Assembly: GCA_934277615.1 (NCBI GenBank) | Contig: CAKQUV010000004.1 | Location: 42,659-106,658, forward strand | Direction: 5' to 3' | DNA length: 64,000 nt | DNA from: an uncultured Clostridia bacterium | Lineage (GTDB): Bacteria > Bacillota > Clostridia > Christensenellales > CAG-917 | Part shown: one piece after another, positions 17,331-26,008 of the stretch | Numbering within the stretch: the stretch's first letter is position 1 | Layout: the number at the start of each line of letters is the position of its first letter | Program-made: the position numbers and the translations under genes | Notes under the pieces: generated by a model | What the model saw: the letters and a program-made list of their open reading frames with translations, nothing else | Told to the model about the DNA's origin: nothing | Databases searched by the model: none

Positions 17331-17807
17331 CTATTTCTCCAAAATCTTCTTTATTTGTTCCCTGCCTCTGAAAAGCATAACTTTTACGTTGCTTTCGCTC
17401 TTGTCGAGCATTGCCGATATCTCGTCTATTTTGAGATTTTCAAAATAAAAAAGCAAAATCACTTCTTTGAGATTGTCTGCAAGCAACCCTATTGCGTTGT
17501 AAAGCGCGCGGTATTTTTCGTCTTTTACGATTTTTGCAAGCACCTCGTCGCGCTCGTTTGACATATTCTCGTCAAGCTCGACTATGCGAGCGTACTTACG
17601 CTTTTTGTTGAGAAACATGTTGCGGCACACCGTCAGCGCCCACGCTTTGAAGTTGACGATACTGTCGTTTGCGCTCTTCAACGCTTTGTAAAACGCCTCT
17701 TGCGCCAAATCCTCGGCTTGAGAGGCGTCTTTTGTCAGCGACATCGAATACAACAATATGTCGTTGTAATATTTTATAAACAATTGTTCTATGACGTCGC
17801 TGTCCAT
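17331..17807 (-). CDS. ECF-family RNA polymerase sigma factor
   Basis: A 158-residue group IV sigma factor. Region 2 is seen at residues 5-70 (DASQAEDLAQEAFYKAL, FKAWALTVCRNMFLNKKRK) and region 4 at about 100-155 (LKEVILLFYFENLKIDEISAMLDKSESNVKVMLFRGREQIKKIL, here quoted only to mark its extent by its ends: LKEVILLF to REQIKKIL). It recruits RNA polymerase to stress-type promoters. It sits between the PepSY lipoprotein gene (62 bp upstream) and the anti-sigma gene (1 bp downstream). A promoter of ECF type precedes the whole operon (18921-18948), suggesting autoregulation. Confidence 0.93.
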   Translation of the reverse strand: MDSDVIEQLFIKYYNDILLYSMSLTKDASQAEDLAQEAFYKALKSANDSIVNFKAWALTVCRNMFLNKKRKYARIVELDENMSNERDEVLAKIVKDEKYRALYNAIGLLADNLKEVILLFYFENLKIDEISAMLDKSESNVKVMLFRGREQIKKILEK

Positions 17808-17869
17808 ACTATCCTTTATTTGTTACTTTTTGTTATTATTTTTGGGTTGTTTTTGATATTTTGACTTTA

Positions 17870-18889
17870 TCAGTCGTCGATTTTCTTTTCTTGAGAGATG
17901 ATTTCACCGGTGGTTGCGTTGATTTCGTATTCGTACTCGTATCCGCCTGCTTTGAACTCAATTTCGTAAATCACAACGCCGTGTTCGACGTCGAGTTCCG
18001 CCTTTTCAAGCACCGCGTTTTCCGCAGTTACGCCTGCGTGTGCAAACGCTGTGCGTTTTGCGTCCTCAGCCGAGATATATTGCCCGACGGGAACTTTGTC
18101 GTCATCGTCGTCATTGTCGTTGTCGGTATCGAATTTGATGATTGCGCCCGTTACGGCGTTGATTTCATAGTCATACTCAACCGAGCCTTTTTTGAACTCT
18201 ATTTCATAGACGTACGCGCCCTTTTCAAAATCAAGTTTTGCCTTTTTGACGGTCGCTTCTTCCGCCGTTACGCCCGCGTTTTCAAGCGCTATTCTTTGAG
18301 CCTCTTCAACGCCGATAAATTCAACGCCGTCGGGGGCTTTTTCGACAACGGTCTTGTCATCCACTTCTTTTTTATGAATTTCGCCCGTGGTTGCGTCGAT
18401 GTCGTATTCATATTTGACAGTGCCTACCCTGAATTCCACTTCATAGAGGTATTTGCCGTCGTCAAAGTCAAATTCCACGTCGAGTTTTGTAACCTTGTCA
18501 ATTGTCGTCGAAGCGTCCGCGAAAGCGATTTGCTTTGCTCTTTCCGCGCCGATATATTGATTCTCGTTTGCATACGGCGGCGTGGGAACGTTGTCTTTGT
18601 CTACTTGATGGTCGTTGATTTTGACGGATTGAACGGTCTTGTTTTCGTCAATGGTTACGTCGTATTTTACGCCGTTGATGACAACTTCCACAACAAACGT
18701 ATTTTTCTTTGCCGTTACCGACGAGAATTGAACCTTTTGTCCTTCTGCTCCGACTGCTGCCAAAGCAATGTTTTGATACTCTGCGTTTCTCTTGCTTTCC
18801 GCATTACCGTTATTGTCGCAAGCGGCAAATATCACTGCGCAAGCAAGCAATGCCACTATCGCAAGCGTGATTATTATTTTCTTTTTCAT
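17870..18889 (-). CDS. Lipoprotein with four PepSY-type repeats
   Basis: A 339-residue lipoprotein: lipobox IFAAC (Cys24), then one degenerate and three good PepSY-like units. Each good unit starts with a YIGAERAKQIAF-like helix, continues with a strand such as KYLYEVEFRVG, and closes with YEYDIDATTGEI or a variant. An acidic run (NDNDDDDDK) joins the last two. PepSY modules are thought to inhibit or chaperone extracytoplasmic enzymes. AAGGAGG precedes the ATG. As first gene of the sigma/anti-sigma operon it is probably the main output of that regulon or part of its signal pathway. Confidence 0.88.
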   Translation of the reverse strand: MKKKIIITLAIVALLACAVIFAACDNNGNAESKRNAEYQNIALAAVGAEGQKVQFSSVTAKKNTFVVEVVINGVKYDVTIDENKTVQSVKINDHQVDKDNVPTPPYANENQYIGAERAKQIAFADASTTIDKVTKLDVEFDFDDGKYLYEVEFRVGTVKYEYDIDATTGEIHKKEVDDKTVVEKAPDGVEFIGVEEAQRIALENAGVTAEEATVKKAKLDFEKGAYVYEIEFKKGSVEYDYEINAVTGAIIKFDTDNDNDDDDDKVPVGQYISAEDAKRTAFAHAGVTAENAVLEKAELDVEHGVVIYEIEFKAGGYEYEYEINATTGEIISQEKKIDD

Positions 18890-18920
18890 AGGGGGTGCCT
18901 CCTTAGGTTTTTCACATATA

Positions 18921-18948
18921 AGACACCCATGCGCCCGAAAGGTTACAA
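18921..18948 (-). promoter_or_regulatory. Candidate ECF-sigma promoter
   Basis: On the minus strand TGTAACC (18941-18947), 15 bp, TGTCTTATA. AAC-type -35 and GTC-type -10 boxes at this spacing are usual for ECF sigma factors, and no good housekeeping promoter is seen at the same place. Confidence 0.55.
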
Positions 18949-19003
18949 ATTTTTTTCAAATTATTTTTCAAAAAATGTCTATATCCCCTTTTATTTAACA
19001 ATA

Positions 19004-19024
19004 CCCACAAGAATTTCTTGCGGG
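19004..19024 (-). terminator. Weak hairpin after the TIR-methyltransferase gene
   Basis: CCCGCAAG/CTTGTGGG-type stem on the minus strand with only a scattered T tract, 30 bp past the stop. It is the only terminator-like structure found for the long V-ATPase operon. Confidence 0.4.
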
Positions 19025-19052
19025 CATAACCATTGATTATGATTATTGTGTT

Positions 19053-20336
19053 TTATAGACTTTTCTTCGTCGCCACATAGAAGAATATACCCAACATAAC
19101 GAATATATTTCCTTTCATATACTCTTCTTTTTTGGCGTCGTGATCTTCAAGCACCTTTCTCAATGCGTCGGCAGATTGCACGGAATCGAAATATTTTGGC
19201 TCGCATGCATTCCAATATTTCGGATTGAAATACATATCCCATAGCGTTTCTCTTTCTTCTCCGCCGAAGTCTATAGAAGATATTGCCGTTGACTTCAAGG
19301 ATATATCTTCATATCCGCTATTGTGCAACATCACGGGAATTTTTCTTGCCATATGTCTGTCGCCGGATTCTTTTGAATGTTGATACAGATAGAAACAACT
19401 GTCAAAAAATTCCGAATTTGGATATGCCATACTCACACCGTCGTCCTCGTCTTGAATGAATATGTATCCGCCTTCGTTCAAGAACTTGTTCAGCGTCCTG
19501 AGTATTGCGTCGGGATTTTTGGTGTGCAACAGTACGGACGATATATGTATCAAATCAAATCCTTTTACTCTGCTCTTTTTGAGTATAACGTTCAATCGCG
19601 ATTCAAAAGACTCATCCGTTATGTCCGCATCGAAAAATGAGTTTTTGTTATTTTCGTAATTGTCAATTGCCTTATCGAGTGCGTCGAGATTGTTGTCTAT
19701 TCCGACGAGTTTCGAATAATCTCTGCCTTTCAATCTCTTTATGATGTTGTCGCCGTCCGAACATCCCACGTCCAATATGACGGGCAATTCGAGCTTTTCA
19801 AACACCTCGTCGAGATACTTTCCTGCAGTTTTGTTCAAAAACTGATTCTGTGCGTCTATTCTCTGCTTTTCGATGTCAGTCGTGCCTTCATAAATGCTAT
19901 TTACACCTTCTGAATACGATCTTTCGATTTTTGCTTGATCCAAGATCTTCAAAACCAATTCGTCAATCGACTGATAGTCGCTCATGAACAAGAAGTTAAA
20001 TCTGCCTATCATGGCTTTAACTTCCAAAAAACTCTCGTCCTTTACGTCAACGTCGTCGATTATCACCGGCACGATGTGAAAACTTTTATCGTCTTTTTGC
20101 TTTTCCACCGCCATGTATATCTCATTCAATACGTAATTGGATTCGATACTGTTACGTGACAAAAAAACGACGAAATTGGAAGATTGTTTCAACCCCTCGA
20201 TAATGGCTTTTGTAAACTGTTGTCTGCAATCGGCAAGTTGAAACCAACATTCTATTTGGAAAAACTTGAACTTATCGACGATTTCGGAAACTATTTCGGC
20301 ATCCCCGTGCGAATAAGAAACAAAAAAGTCTTTCAT
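19053..20336 (-). CDS. TIR domain fused to a class I SAM-dependent methyltransferase
   Basis: A 427-residue two-domain protein. Residues 1-135 are a bacterial TIR domain: FFVSYSHGDAE at the start, the box NFVVFLSRNSIESNYVLNEI with the glutamate (Glu72) at the position of the catalytic residue of TIR NAD+ hydrolases. After a linker, residues about 165-300 form a Rossmann methyltransferase: motif I VILDVGCSDGDNI (187-198), an acidic second strand GIDNN, FDLIHISSVLLH and GGYIFIQDEDDG. The last 120 residues resemble no family I know. GGGGAG gives a good ribosome binding site, 15 bp after the V-ATPase subunit D stop, with no terminator between, so it is co-transcribed with housekeeping genes. Its codons look AT-richer than its neighbours, hinting at acquisition. 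Defence or signalling is likely; target unknown. Confidence 0.85.
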   Translation of the reverse strand: MKDFFVSYSHGDAEIVSEIVDKFKFFQIECWFQLADCRQQFTKAIIEGLKQSSNFVVFLSRNSIESNYVLNEIYMAVEKQKDDKSFHIVPVIIDDVDVKDESFLEVKAMIGRFNFLFMSDYQSIDELVLKILDQAKIERSYSEGVNSIYEGTTDIEKQRIDAQNQFLNKTAGKYLDEVFEKLELPVILDVGCSDGDNIIKRLKGRDYSKLVGIDNNLDALDKAIDNYENNKNSFFDADITDESFESRLNVILKKSRVKGFDLIHISSVLLHTKNPDAILRTLNKFLNEGGYIFIQDEDDGVSMAYPNSEFFDSCFYLYQHSKESGDRHMARKIPVMLHNSGYEDISLKSTAISSIDFGGEERETLWDMYFNPKYWNACEPKYFDSVQSADALRKVLEDHDAKKEEYMKGNIFVMLGIFFYVATKKSL

Positions 20337-20351
20337 TTTGCTCCCCTTTAT

Positions 20352-20984
20352 CTATTGTTTTTCTTGTATCATAGACTTGACTTTCATAAGTCTTGTCGTT
20401 GCGCCCCTCTCGTTTTCGTCGAGTTTTTGGGCGATGTACTTGATTGTTTCCTCGAGCTGCGGGATCATAACGTACTCCAACGCATTTACGCGCCTGCGAT
20501 TTTTCTCGATTTCGTCGGCAAGCATATTGCACGTCTTTTCCACTTCCGCAAGTTTCAAAAGTTTGGGGAGCAAGCCCGTAAGCGACGCAATGGAATCGTC
20601 CAGTTCGCTCGTAACGCTAGCAAAGGAATAGGGATAAAGCTCGCTTGCCTCGCTTTCGGTAATTGTAAATACAGGCACGTCAACGCTCATAACGTTTTTG
20701 GACGACGTTTCAAGCCCCACTTTTGCCGACGGCATAGCGATTGCCTCTTCTATAACGGCGTCGCTCGAAACGGCGCGCGCAAGCATAAACGCCTTCAAAG
20801 AGTCCGTCAATTCCTTCTCGACTTCCTCTCTCAAACGCTTATTTTCGCGCACGTAAAGCATAAATTGACGAATCATTTCGTCCGATTTATCCTTCAATAG
20901 TTTGTGACCGCGAGTGGCAGTTTTGAGACGATTTTTGAGTCGTCTTAACTCCATTCTCGTTGGGTTGACGTTGAGTTTTGCCAT
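20352..20984 (-). CDS. ntpD: V-type ATP synthase subunit D
   Basis: Central stalk coiled coil linking catalytic head and membrane rotor. The 210-residue product begins MAKLNVNPTRMELRRLKNRL and keeps the family's second helix ending (NRRRVNALEYVMIPQLEETI). It overlaps subunit B by one base. Last V-ATPase gene of the operon; the TIR gene follows. Confidence 0.97.
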   Translation of the reverse strand: MAKLNVNPTRMELRRLKNRLKTATRGHKLLKDKSDEMIRQFMLYVRENKRLREEVEKELTDSLKAFMLARAVSSDAVIEEAIAMPSAKVGLETSSKNVMSVDVPVFTITESEASELYPYSFASVTSELDDSIASLTGLLPKLLKLAEVEKTCNMLADEIEKNRRRVNALEYVMIPQLEETIKYIAQKLDENERGATTRLMKVKSMIQEKQ

Positions 20985-22372
20985 TATTCTTCCACTTTAC
21001 CTTCGTTTTCGAGGTATTTTTCGATATATTCGTCTCTGATACGTTTAAGTTCGCTCTTGGGCAATATCTTGAGCAATTGCCAGCCGATATCCAGCGTTTC
21101 TTCTATGGAGCGGTTGGTATCGAAGCCTTGCGACACGTATTGTTTTTCAAACGAGTCTGCAAATTGCGCGTACTTTTTGTCCGTTTCGGTAAGCGCAGCG
21201 TCGCCGAGAATAGAGCTGAGTTCCTTTGCCTCTTTGCCTTGCGCGTATGCGCTGAAAAGTTGGTTCATTGTGTCTGCGTGATCTTCTCTCGTCTTGCCCT
21301 TGCCTATGCCCTTGTCTTTTAGACGCGACAGCGACGGCAATACGTCGATCGGCGGAAGTATGCCCTTCTTGTAAAGTTCACGCGAGATGATGATTTGTCC
21401 CTCGGTAATGTATCCCGTAAGGTCGGGAATGGGGTGAGTTTTGTCGTCCTCGGGCATTGTCAGAATCGGAATTTGCGTAATAGAGCCTTTCTTCCCTACG
21501 ATTCTTCCTGCGCGCTCGTACATACTTGCAAGGTCGGTGTACATATAACCCGGATAACCGCGACGACCGGGCACTTCCTTTCTCGCCGCCGAAACCTCAC
21601 GCAACGCTTCTGCGTAGTTGGTGATATCGGTGGTGATGACAAGCACGTGCATATCCTTTTCAAACGCAAGGTATTCCGCGCAAGTGAGCGCCATTCTCGG
21701 AGTTGAGATACGCTCGACTGCAGGATCGTTTGCGAGGTTGATAAACATAACCGCACGCTCGATTGCACCTGTCTTTCTGAAGTCGCTGATAAAGAAATCC
21801 GCCTCTTCGAACGTGATACCCACAGCCGCAAATACAACTGCAAATTTCTCATTGGTGCCGCGCACTTTCGCCTGTCTTGCGATTTGCGCCGCAAGTTCTG
21901 CATGAGGCATACCCGACATTGAGAACACGGGCAATTTTTGACCTCTGACGAGCGTGTTAAGTCCATCTATTGCGCTTATACCCGTCTGAATAAACTCGTT
22001 GGGATAATCTCTTGCAACGGGATTTATCGGCTGTCCGTTGATGTCCAGTTTCATTTCGGGAATGATGGGTGCGCCGCCGTCGCGAGGTCTGCCCATACCG
22101 TCGAAAACTCTGCCAAGCATATCTTCGCTCACGCCGAGTTCGATACCGTGTCCCAAAAATCTGGCTTTGGACGTCGCCATTTTAATGCCTTGCGACGCTT
22201 CGAAAAGCTGGACAAGCGCCTTATCGCGATTGATTTCAAGCACCTTGCCGCTTCTCACTTCGCCGTTTTCCTGTCTGATTTCGACAAGCTCGTTGTATTT
22301 TACGCCCTCAACGCCCTCAACGAGCATAAGAGGTCCGACGATTTCTCTTATCGTATTGTATTCTTTAAGCAT
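20984..22372 (-). CDS. ntpB: V-type ATP synthase subunit B
   Basis: Non-catalytic nucleotide-binding subunit of the V1 head, 462 residues. Signatures: EYNTIREIVGPLMLVEGVEG at the N terminus, PVFSMSGMPHAELAAQIARQ where catalytic subunits have a P-loop (here degenerate, as expected), and PILTMPEDDKTHPIPDLTGY. It abuts subunit A (start at the last base of its stop), so the head subunits are coupled. Confidence 0.98.
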   Translation of the reverse strand: MLKEYNTIREIVGPLMLVEGVEGVKYNELVEIRQENGEVRSGKVLEINRDKALVQLFEASQGIKMATSKARFLGHGIELGVSEDMLGRVFDGMGRPRDGGAPIIPEMKLDINGQPINPVARDYPNEFIQTGISAIDGLNTLVRGQKLPVFSMSGMPHAELAAQIARQAKVRGTNEKFAVVFAAVGITFEEADFFISDFRKTGAIERAVMFINLANDPAVERISTPRMALTCAEYLAFEKDMHVLVITTDITNYAEALREVSAARKEVPGRRGYPGYMYTDLASMYERAGRIVGKKGSITQIPILTMPEDDKTHPIPDLTGYITEGQIIISRELYKKGILPPIDVLPSLSRLKDKGIGKGKTREDHADTMNQLFSAYAQGKEAKELSSILGDAALTETDKKYAQFADSFEKQYVSQGFDTNRSIEETLDIGWQLLKILPKSELKRIRDEYIEKYLENEGKVEE

Positions 22373-24135
22373 CAGATACCTCCTTCATCGGTGAGCGCAT
22401 GCATTTCATTCTTGATTTCGGCAAGCACGTCGTCAAATTTCGACATTTCGCTCTCGGGAATATATTTTGCTCTGCCGATTTGCTCTCTGACTTCGAGCGC
22501 AAGGATATCCTCGATATCCACGTTTTTGTCCAGCGCGTCCCTTGCGAGAGCGTCGAATTCGAGGATAAGTCGAAGCATATTTTGTTGCTTTTCAAGCGAG
22601 GCGAACGTATCGATTTCATGGAAAGCGTTTTGATGCAAATAGTCCTCTCTTATGGACTTTGCCGTTTCCATAGTCAAGCGATTGCTCGGCGAAAGCGCGT
22701 CCATACCGACAAGTCGCACGATTTCGTCAAGTTGCGCCTCCTCTTGAAGTATGCGCATGCATTTTGCCCTGAGTCCGCCCCATTCGTCGCCCACGTTGTC
22801 GCTATACCAATCGGCAAGTTTATCCGCATAAAGCGAATAACTTTGAATCCAGTCGATTGCAGGGAAATGACGCTTGTAAGCAAGCGACGCACTAAGCCCC
22901 CAGAACACTTTGACGATACGCAGCGTTGCCTGCGATACAGGCTCGGACAAGTCGCCGCCGGGAGGCGAAACTGCGCCGATTGCGGTGATAGAACCGATTG
23001 TATTATCCTGACCGAGCACTTTGACAATACCCGCTCTTTCATAGAATTCCGCAAGACGAGAAGAAAGATATGCAGGATATCCCTCTTCGCCGGGCATTTC
23101 CTCAAGACGACCGCTCATTTCACGAAGCGCCTCTGCCCAACGAGAAGTGGAGTCCGCCATGATTGCAACGGAATAGCCCATATCTCTAAAGTATTCCGCA
23201 ATGGTGATGCCTGTATAAATGGACGCTTCACGAGCGGCAACCGGCATATCGGACGTGTTTGCGATAAGCACGGTGCGTTTCATAAGCGGTTGACCGCTCT
23301 TTGGGTCGATAAGAGTCGGAAATTCGTTGAGAACGTCCGTCATTTCGTTTCCGCGTTCGCCGCAACCGACGTACACGATGATATCCGCGTCCGCCCATTT
23401 TGCAAGCTGATGCTGAACAACCGTTTTGCCGCTGCCGAACGGTCCTGGAACAGCCGCAACGCCGCCTTTTGCAATCGGGAAAAGCGTGTCGATAACTCTT
23501 TGTCCTGTAACAAGCGGCGCTTTCGGAGACAATTTCTCCTTGTACGGTCTGCCCTTTCTGACAGGCCATTTTTGGAGCATAGCAACGTCAATGTCGCCTT
23601 TTTCAGTGTCTATGACGGCAATTGTTTCGTCAACGGTAAATTCGCCTTTTTTGATTTCCTTAACCGTGCCTTTCACGCCGTAAGGAACCATGATTTTGTG
23701 CAGAATGAGGACGTTTTCTTGCACTGTACCCAAAACGCTGCCGCTCTCGACTTGTGCGCCGACAGAAACGACGGGATTGAATTCCCACTTCTTGTCGTGA
23801 TCGACGGCAGGGATATAAACGCCCCTTTCGATACGATCGCCGCATGCCTCTCTGAGCTTTGCGAGCGGACGTTGAATGCCGTCGTAAATGCCCTCGATAA
23901 GACCGGGAGCGAGTTCCACCGACAAGGGCGCGCCGGTAGTATAAACGTTTTCGCCGGGGCCGAGACCGCTCGTTTCCTCATAAACCTGTATGGAAGCACG
24001 GTCGCCGCGCAATTCGATGATTTCACCGATGAGTTTTTTCTCGCTGACGTGTACGACGTCGTACATTTTGCTTTGGGACATACCCTCTGCAACAATCAAC
24101 GGGCCGGACACTTTTACAATTTTGCCAGTTTCCAT
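22372..24135 (-). CDS. ntpA: V-type ATP synthase catalytic subunit A
   Basis: Catalytic subunit of V1, 587 residues, standard length. P-loop GPFGSGKT, catalytic-glutamate region CGERGNEM, and SRWAEALREMSGRLEEMPGEEG are all intact, and the family's non-homologous insert lies between about residues 110 and 200. It follows subunit F without a gap. Confidence 0.98.
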   Translation of the reverse strand: METGKIVKVSGPLIVAEGMSQSKMYDVVHVSEKKLIGEIIELRGDRASIQVYEETSGLGPGENVYTTGAPLSVELAPGLIEGIYDGIQRPLAKLREACGDRIERGVYIPAVDHDKKWEFNPVVSVGAQVESGSVLGTVQENVLILHKIMVPYGVKGTVKEIKKGEFTVDETIAVIDTEKGDIDVAMLQKWPVRKGRPYKEKLSPKAPLVTGQRVIDTLFPIAKGGVAAVPGPFGSGKTVVQHQLAKWADADIIVYVGCGERGNEMTDVLNEFPTLIDPKSGQPLMKRTVLIANTSDMPVAAREASIYTGITIAEYFRDMGYSVAIMADSTSRWAEALREMSGRLEEMPGEEGYPAYLSSRLAEFYERAGIVKVLGQDNTIGSITAIGAVSPPGGDLSEPVSQATLRIVKVFWGLSASLAYKRHFPAIDWIQSYSLYADKLADWYSDNVGDEWGGLRAKCMRILQEEAQLDEIVRLVGMDALSPSNRLTMETAKSIREDYLHQNAFHEIDTFASLEKQQNMLRLILEFDALARDALDKNVDIEDILALEVREQIGRAKYIPESEMSKFDDVLAEIKNEMHALTDEGGI

Positions 24136-24461
24136 TATTTGTCCTCTTTATCGAATAATATGTCTGCGCCAATCGCCTTTTCGACGTTGGCTTTTATCCC
24201 TCTCATACCCGTGCCTGCATTGCCTTCCGCAGAAGGAATGGGAACAATAACGGGATAGGGACGAGTTTGATATCTTTTTATAATCGTTTCGGCGTCCGTA
24301 TAGACTTTTTCCGTAACGAAAATGACAGCGTAATGCCTTGCGAGAGCGTGAATTTTGTTAATTGCCTCGCTAACTCCCGCAACGGGAAATACGTCAAGAC
24401 CAATCGCCTTGAACGCAAGCACGGAATCCTTGTCTCCTACAACCGCAACGCCGTTACGCAT
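24135..24461 (-). CDS. ntpF: V-type ATP synthase subunit F
   Basis: Small central-stalk subunit, 108 residues from the ATG at 24461. MRNGVAVVGDKDSVLAFKAIG and PVIVPIPSAEGN are typical. A GTG nine bases upstream (24470) is an alternative; AGGA is badly spaced for both (3 nt to GTG, 12 nt to ATG). I prefer the ATG because homologues start two residues before this AVxGDKDS motif. The gene overlaps the end of subunit C. Confidence 0.9.
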   Translation of the reverse strand: MRNGVAVVGDKDSVLAFKAIGLDVFPVAGVSEAINKIHALARHYAVIFVTEKVYTDAETIIKRYQTRPYPVIVPIPSAEGNAGTGMRGIKANVEKAIGADILFDKEDK

Positions 24462-25428
24462 AAAGTTCACGCATCCTTTCTTTGATTATTTGCGGATCAA
24501 CGTGGTTTTTGATGCCTGCGACAATCAGTTTAACCACCTTAAGTTCCGTCTTTTTGGTGAGATAGTACGCCGCAATCGGCGCAATGGAGAACATATCGAA
24601 ATCCTCGTCCTTCCACATCTTGAGAAGCGCGTTTTCGCTCTCCACCTCGAATGCCACCACACTCTTGCTCTGTGCAAGATTGTTCGATATTTTCTCGTAT
24701 TCGGTGTCTTTCATCTTGAGCGCAAACGTTTCGAGATTTGTATCTTGCTCTATAAACTTGTCGAGCGATATCTTGCCGCCCTCAATAAAGCACGCCTTGA
24801 AAAATTCCTCGTCAAGACCGAGTTTTTGCGCCCTTGCAAACGCTCCGATATTGGCGAAATCCACCTTTTTCTCGTAGTACGCCTTCGCCGCCTTTCCGCT
24901 CTTTGAAACGGACGAGAAGATATGCTCGTACATCTTTTTGTCGAGATAGTTGTCTATCGCGCGCGGATTTGCGTTTTCTCCGTTCAGAATCTCCGAAACG
25001 CCCTTTATCGCACTCAAAAAGCGCTTGTCAAAGCCCTCGATTTCCTCTTCCGTATCCAGCGCCTCTACGATTTTTTGCGCCTCGTAAAGTCCGTCGGGCA
25101 AGAAATGATTGTTATCGCTCTTTGTGGCGTGCGCTTTTGCGGCGATTTTCAGATTGACGTAATCGTTTTCAAGCAAAAATACGTCCAAAGCGCCGTTGAC
25201 GTTCATCTCCTTAAGCAGAGCGCAAAGGTTTTCTTCCTCATTTTTGAAAACGGTATCAAAGTCCTCGTCCTCGGTTGTCATGCCGTTTCCGAGCCCGAGT
25301 TCGATAACCACTTTCATTGCGTCCTTTGTATTTTGCGCGTCAAAAAGCCTCTGCACACCTTGAAGTGTGAGAAGTTTGCTTTCACGGCTTTTTATCTGAG
25401 CGTTTTGAAAGACGAATGAATTTGACAT
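24454..25428 (-). CDS. ntpC: V-type ATP synthase subunit C (rotor-stator connector, d-type)
   Basis: A 324-residue helical protein at the position of subunit C in the canonical I-K-E-C-F-A-B-D order. Conserved N terminus (FVFQNAQIKSRESKLLT) and C terminus (PIAAYYLTKKTELKVVKLIV) of the C/AC39 family are present. The ATG at 25428 overlaps the subunit E stop (TGATG). It couples the central stalk to the proteolipid ring. Confidence 0.93.
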   Translation of the reverse strand: MSNSFVFQNAQIKSRESKLLTLQGVQRLFDAQNTKDAMKVVIELGLGNGMTTEDEDFDTVFKNEEENLCALLKEMNVNGALDVFLLENDYVNLKIAAKAHATKSDNNHFLPDGLYEAQKIVEALDTEEEIEGFDKRFLSAIKGVSEILNGENANPRAIDNYLDKKMYEHIFSSVSKSGKAAKAYYEKKVDFANIGAFARAQKLGLDEEFFKACFIEGGKISLDKFIEQDTNLETFALKMKDTEYEKISNNLAQSKSVVAFEVESENALLKMWKDEDFDMFSIAPIAAYYLTKKTELKVVKLIVAGIKNHVDPQIIKERMRELYA

Positions 25429-26003
25429 CAACCGAAAATTTCCTTTGCGATTTGCGTTTCGAGTTCTTCCTTGAGAAGTTGCGTTTCAACGTCCAGAGTG
25501 AAGTTTTTGTCCACTCCCTTGCTCTTTATCACGACGCCGCCGTCAAAATCTCCGAGCTTGTCGCAAAGCGTGAGGTTTATGCCTCTCTCTTTTGCAAACT
25601 TTTCAAGCGACTCTTTGGTGACGATATCCTTTTCTCTTTGAGATATCACCACTTCGTCACCGTCCTCGGCATTTTGAAGCATCGCGAAAACGAGCGCGGT
25701 GTAACGCTCTTTATCGAGGTTTTTCAACTTGTCAAGCGTACTGGCAAATATCCTATCGAGGATTTGCGCCTTTGCGGACAATTGCAGTTTCCTTGCGTCG
25801 AGTTCAGCCACCGTTTTGGAGCGCGCCTCAAGGTCGAATACCGCCCTGTCCGTATCCGCTTTGGAGTTGTAGATATACCCCTTGCACACTTCGGCGGTAT
25901 CGGCAATAATCTCGTCGGCTTTGTTCTTTGCCTCACCGATTATCGCGTCCGCTTTCAGCCGTGCGTCGGACAATATTTTGTCGATAATTGCTTCTTTGCT
26001 CAT
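25428..26003 (-). CDS. ntpE: V-type ATP synthase subunit E (peripheral stalk)
   Basis: A 191-residue stator subunit with an N-terminal coiled coil (KILSDARLKADAIIGEAKNK) and the globular C-terminal domain (FDGGVVIKSKGVDKNFTLDV). It pairs with the G/H-like coiled-coil protein encoded at 28720. It starts 5 bp after the K stop. Confidence 0.93.
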   Translation of the reverse strand: MSKEAIIDKILSDARLKADAIIGEAKNKADEIIADTAEVCKGYIYNSKADTDRAVFDLEARSKTVAELDARKLQLSAKAQILDRIFASTLDKLKNLDKERYTALVFAMLQNAEDGDEVVISQREKDIVTKESLEKFAKERGINLTLCDKLGDFDGGVVIKSKGVDKNFTLDVETQLLKEELETQIAKEIFG

Positions 26004-26008
26004 AATTC

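Noticed and set aside
22399..24258. 619-codon open frame on the plus strand opposite the V-ATPase A gene
   Set aside because: Mirror frame of a highly conserved gene caused by codon bias; no ribosome binding site or known motif.
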